A stretch of DNA of 64,000 nt from Methylomonas rapida (GTDB lineage Bacteria > Pseudomonadota > Gammaproteobacteria > Methylococcales > Methylomonadaceae), in NCBI RefSeq assembly GCF_024360925.2, contig NZ_CP113517.1:3751001-3815000 (forward strand), read 5' to 3'. A program made the position numbers and the translations under genes. Every line of letters begins with the position of its first letter. The first letter of the stretch is position 1. The notes under the pieces were generated by a model. It did no database searches. It was given only the letters and a program-made list of their open reading frames with translations, and was not told the DNA's origin. This document shows positions 60,708-64,000 of the stretch, in pieces.

Positions 60708-61430
60708 TCAAGCAAAACCAAACAGCGCGCCCAATAAGCCACCAAATACACCTCCCCAAACCACCAACCAACCCAAGTGTTTTTTGATAATGGCTTGCAC
60801 GATTTCTTTGACCATTTGCGGTGTCAATTCGGCAAGGCGCTTATCAATCACCACTTCGATTTTACTGGTTAAATCTTCACTGATTTTATGAGCATTCAGA
60901 CCTTGCTGTAATGCATGTTTGAAACGCTCCGACTCCACCATGTCGGTCAATGTGTGTTGCATTTTCTCGATAAAAGATTGCTTCAGCGGCAGCAATGCAT
61001 CTTCACCGCCCATCATCATCAACATGCCACCAAACGAAGAATTCATGATAGCCGATACCAATCCTTCATAGACTTTATCGTAGTCAACGGCATTCAACAG
61101 CGGGCCAAGATTTAACACTTTTCCACCTTGTTTTTCTTCGTTCTCGATAAACTGCTCAATGTGATCCGCAGTGAAAAACTGTTCCATCATCAAGTTTTTA
61201 ATCGAGGCTTTGAACTCTTCGAACCGTGCCGGAATGATCCCTGATCCGTACAAAAACGGTACTTTTTCGAACAACATGTGAATAGCCAGCCAGTTGGTAA
61301 TGGCTCCCGAAAAAGCAAAAAAACCAACTGCTTTAATGACGTCAGGATACAAGGGGCTGACATAACCTATAGCTATGACCAATAAGGATATCAGATTGGT
61401 AACCGAGCTTTTATTTAAGAAAGTTTTCAT
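60708..61430 (-). CDS. DUF445 membrane protein
   Basis: 240 residues from the ATG at 61430. An N-terminal helix pair (LISLLVIAIGYVSPLYPDVI, then GAITNWLAIHMLFEK) matches DUF445 (YjiN-like), and a C-terminal helix (HLGWLVVWGGVFGGLLGALF) anchors the other end. The middle is a long helical, probably cytosolic region. Role unknown. An upstream ATG at 61544 would overlap the rRNA terminator and 5S and is rejected. Confidence 0.88.
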   Translation of the reverse strand: MKTFLNKSSVTNLISLLVIAIGYVSPLYPDVIKAVGFFAFSGAITNWLAIHMLFEKVPFLYGSGIIPARFEEFKASIKNLMMEQFFTADHIEQFIENEEKQGGKVLNLGPLLNAVDYDKVYEGLVSAIMNSSFGGMLMMMGGEDALLPLKQSFIEKMQHTLTDMVESERFKHALQQGLNAHKISEDLTSKIEVVIDKRLAELTPQMVKEIVQAIIKKHLGWLVVWGGVFGGLLGALFGFA

Positions 61431-61472
61431 AGATGCTGAACTCTGGGAAACATGAGGCTTATGAAAAGACAT

Positions 61473-61505
61473 AAAAAAAGCCCATTCAAAGCTGAATGGG
61501 CTTTT
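61473..61505 (-). terminator. rRNA operon terminator
   Basis: Minus-strand stem GCCCATTCA / TGAATGGGC with AAAG-type loop, then TTTTTTT; starts ~8 bp after 5S. Confidence 0.9.
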
Positions 61506-61513
61506 GGTTTTGG

Positions 61514-61632
61514 AGCTTGGCGATGACCTACTTTCACATGGCAAACTGCCACACTATCATCGGCGCAAAGCGGTTTCACTTCCGAGTTCGGGATGGGATC
61601 GGGTGGTTCACGCTCGCTATGGTCACCAAGCA
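61514..61632 (-). rRNA. rrf: 5S ribosomal RNA
   Basis: The minus strand begins TGCTTGGTGACCATAGCG and contains the conserved CCCATCCCGAACTCGGAAGT block and GATAGTGTGG. About 119 bp; ends are accurate to a few bases. It follows 23S by ~146 bp with no tRNA between. Confidence 0.96.
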
Positions 61633-61778
61633 AACGGTGTTGGCTGACGTCCTTTGGACTCAACCGTCATGCACAGGGTGGGGCTTTAGCCTTAACCTGT
61701 CTTCATGGAAATCTGTATGCGGTGGTTCTCTCAGCTTTCAGCTTTTTGTCAACTGACCCAAACGCATTGGGTGTTATA

Positions 61779-64000
<2,222 letters not shown>

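Noticed and set aside
61633..61778. tRNA gene between 23S and 5S rRNA
   Set aside because: No cloverleaf or TTCGAATC-like T-arm was visible on either strand.

Overview
The window looks like chromosomal DNA of a gammaproteobacterium, most likely a Methylomonas-like methanotroph (order Methylococcales). This is inferred from the gene set: mltD/yafS-like/rnhA order as in other Gammaproteobacteria, a GGDD-type (PPi-dependent) phosphofructokinase, a VPLP-type PEP-CTERM protein and a type VI secretion system. No 16S sequence is present, so the genus is not proven.

Layout. (1) 1-5.5 kb, minus strand: a T6SS delivery and effector island: PAAR-like/HNH toxin (cut by the window edge), a ketosynthase-like pseudoenzyme, DUF2169, DUF6484, VgrG. 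(2) 5.8-12.5 kb, minus: a purine-salvage/oxidation operon, ade-xdhA-xdhB-(Mpv17-like membrane gene)-xdhC. (3) 12.7-16.7 kb: lysC, a Fic protein with a broken catalytic motif, tgt and a membrane protein. (4) 16.9-28.4 kb: a recombination hotspot. Two identical inverted IS4/IS50-type insertion sequences bound a 7.9-kb composite element with a 10-bp outer direct repeat. It sits inside a dispersed palindromic repeat for which an uninterrupted copy exists next door. Its cargo is a row of small genes separated by attC-like recombination sites with no integrase in sight (a CALIN), a hicAB toxin-antitoxin pair, and a phage-like block with an endolysin and an exonuclease. More cassette-like genes (a putative membrane protein, an SDR, a DUF4268 protein) lie outside the element. 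The 3' end and terminator of htpG are duplicated there beside a truncated REP-associated transposase. (5) 28.4-39 kb: htpG, a PEP-CTERM protein, relA, mltD, a yafS-like methyltransferase, rnhA, a GIY-YIG protein and a TPR-methyltransferase. (6) 39.2-50.5 kb, minus: a T6SS core operon tssA-B-C-hcp-tagJ-E-F-G-H followed by a papain-like peptidase that may be cargo. tssJ, K, L and M are not in the window. (7) 50.8-61.4 kb: REC-HPt regulator, groES-groEL under a perfect CIRCE, moeB-like gene, P2-type ATPase, PPi-PFK, an alpha/beta hydrolase and DUF445. (8) 61.5-64 kb, minus: 5S rRNA and the 3' three quarters of 23S rRNA, running off the right edge.

The most unusual material is the attC array. At least three of its attC sites carry a ribosome-binding site and start codon inside the site, so the next cassette's reading frame begins in the recombination site.
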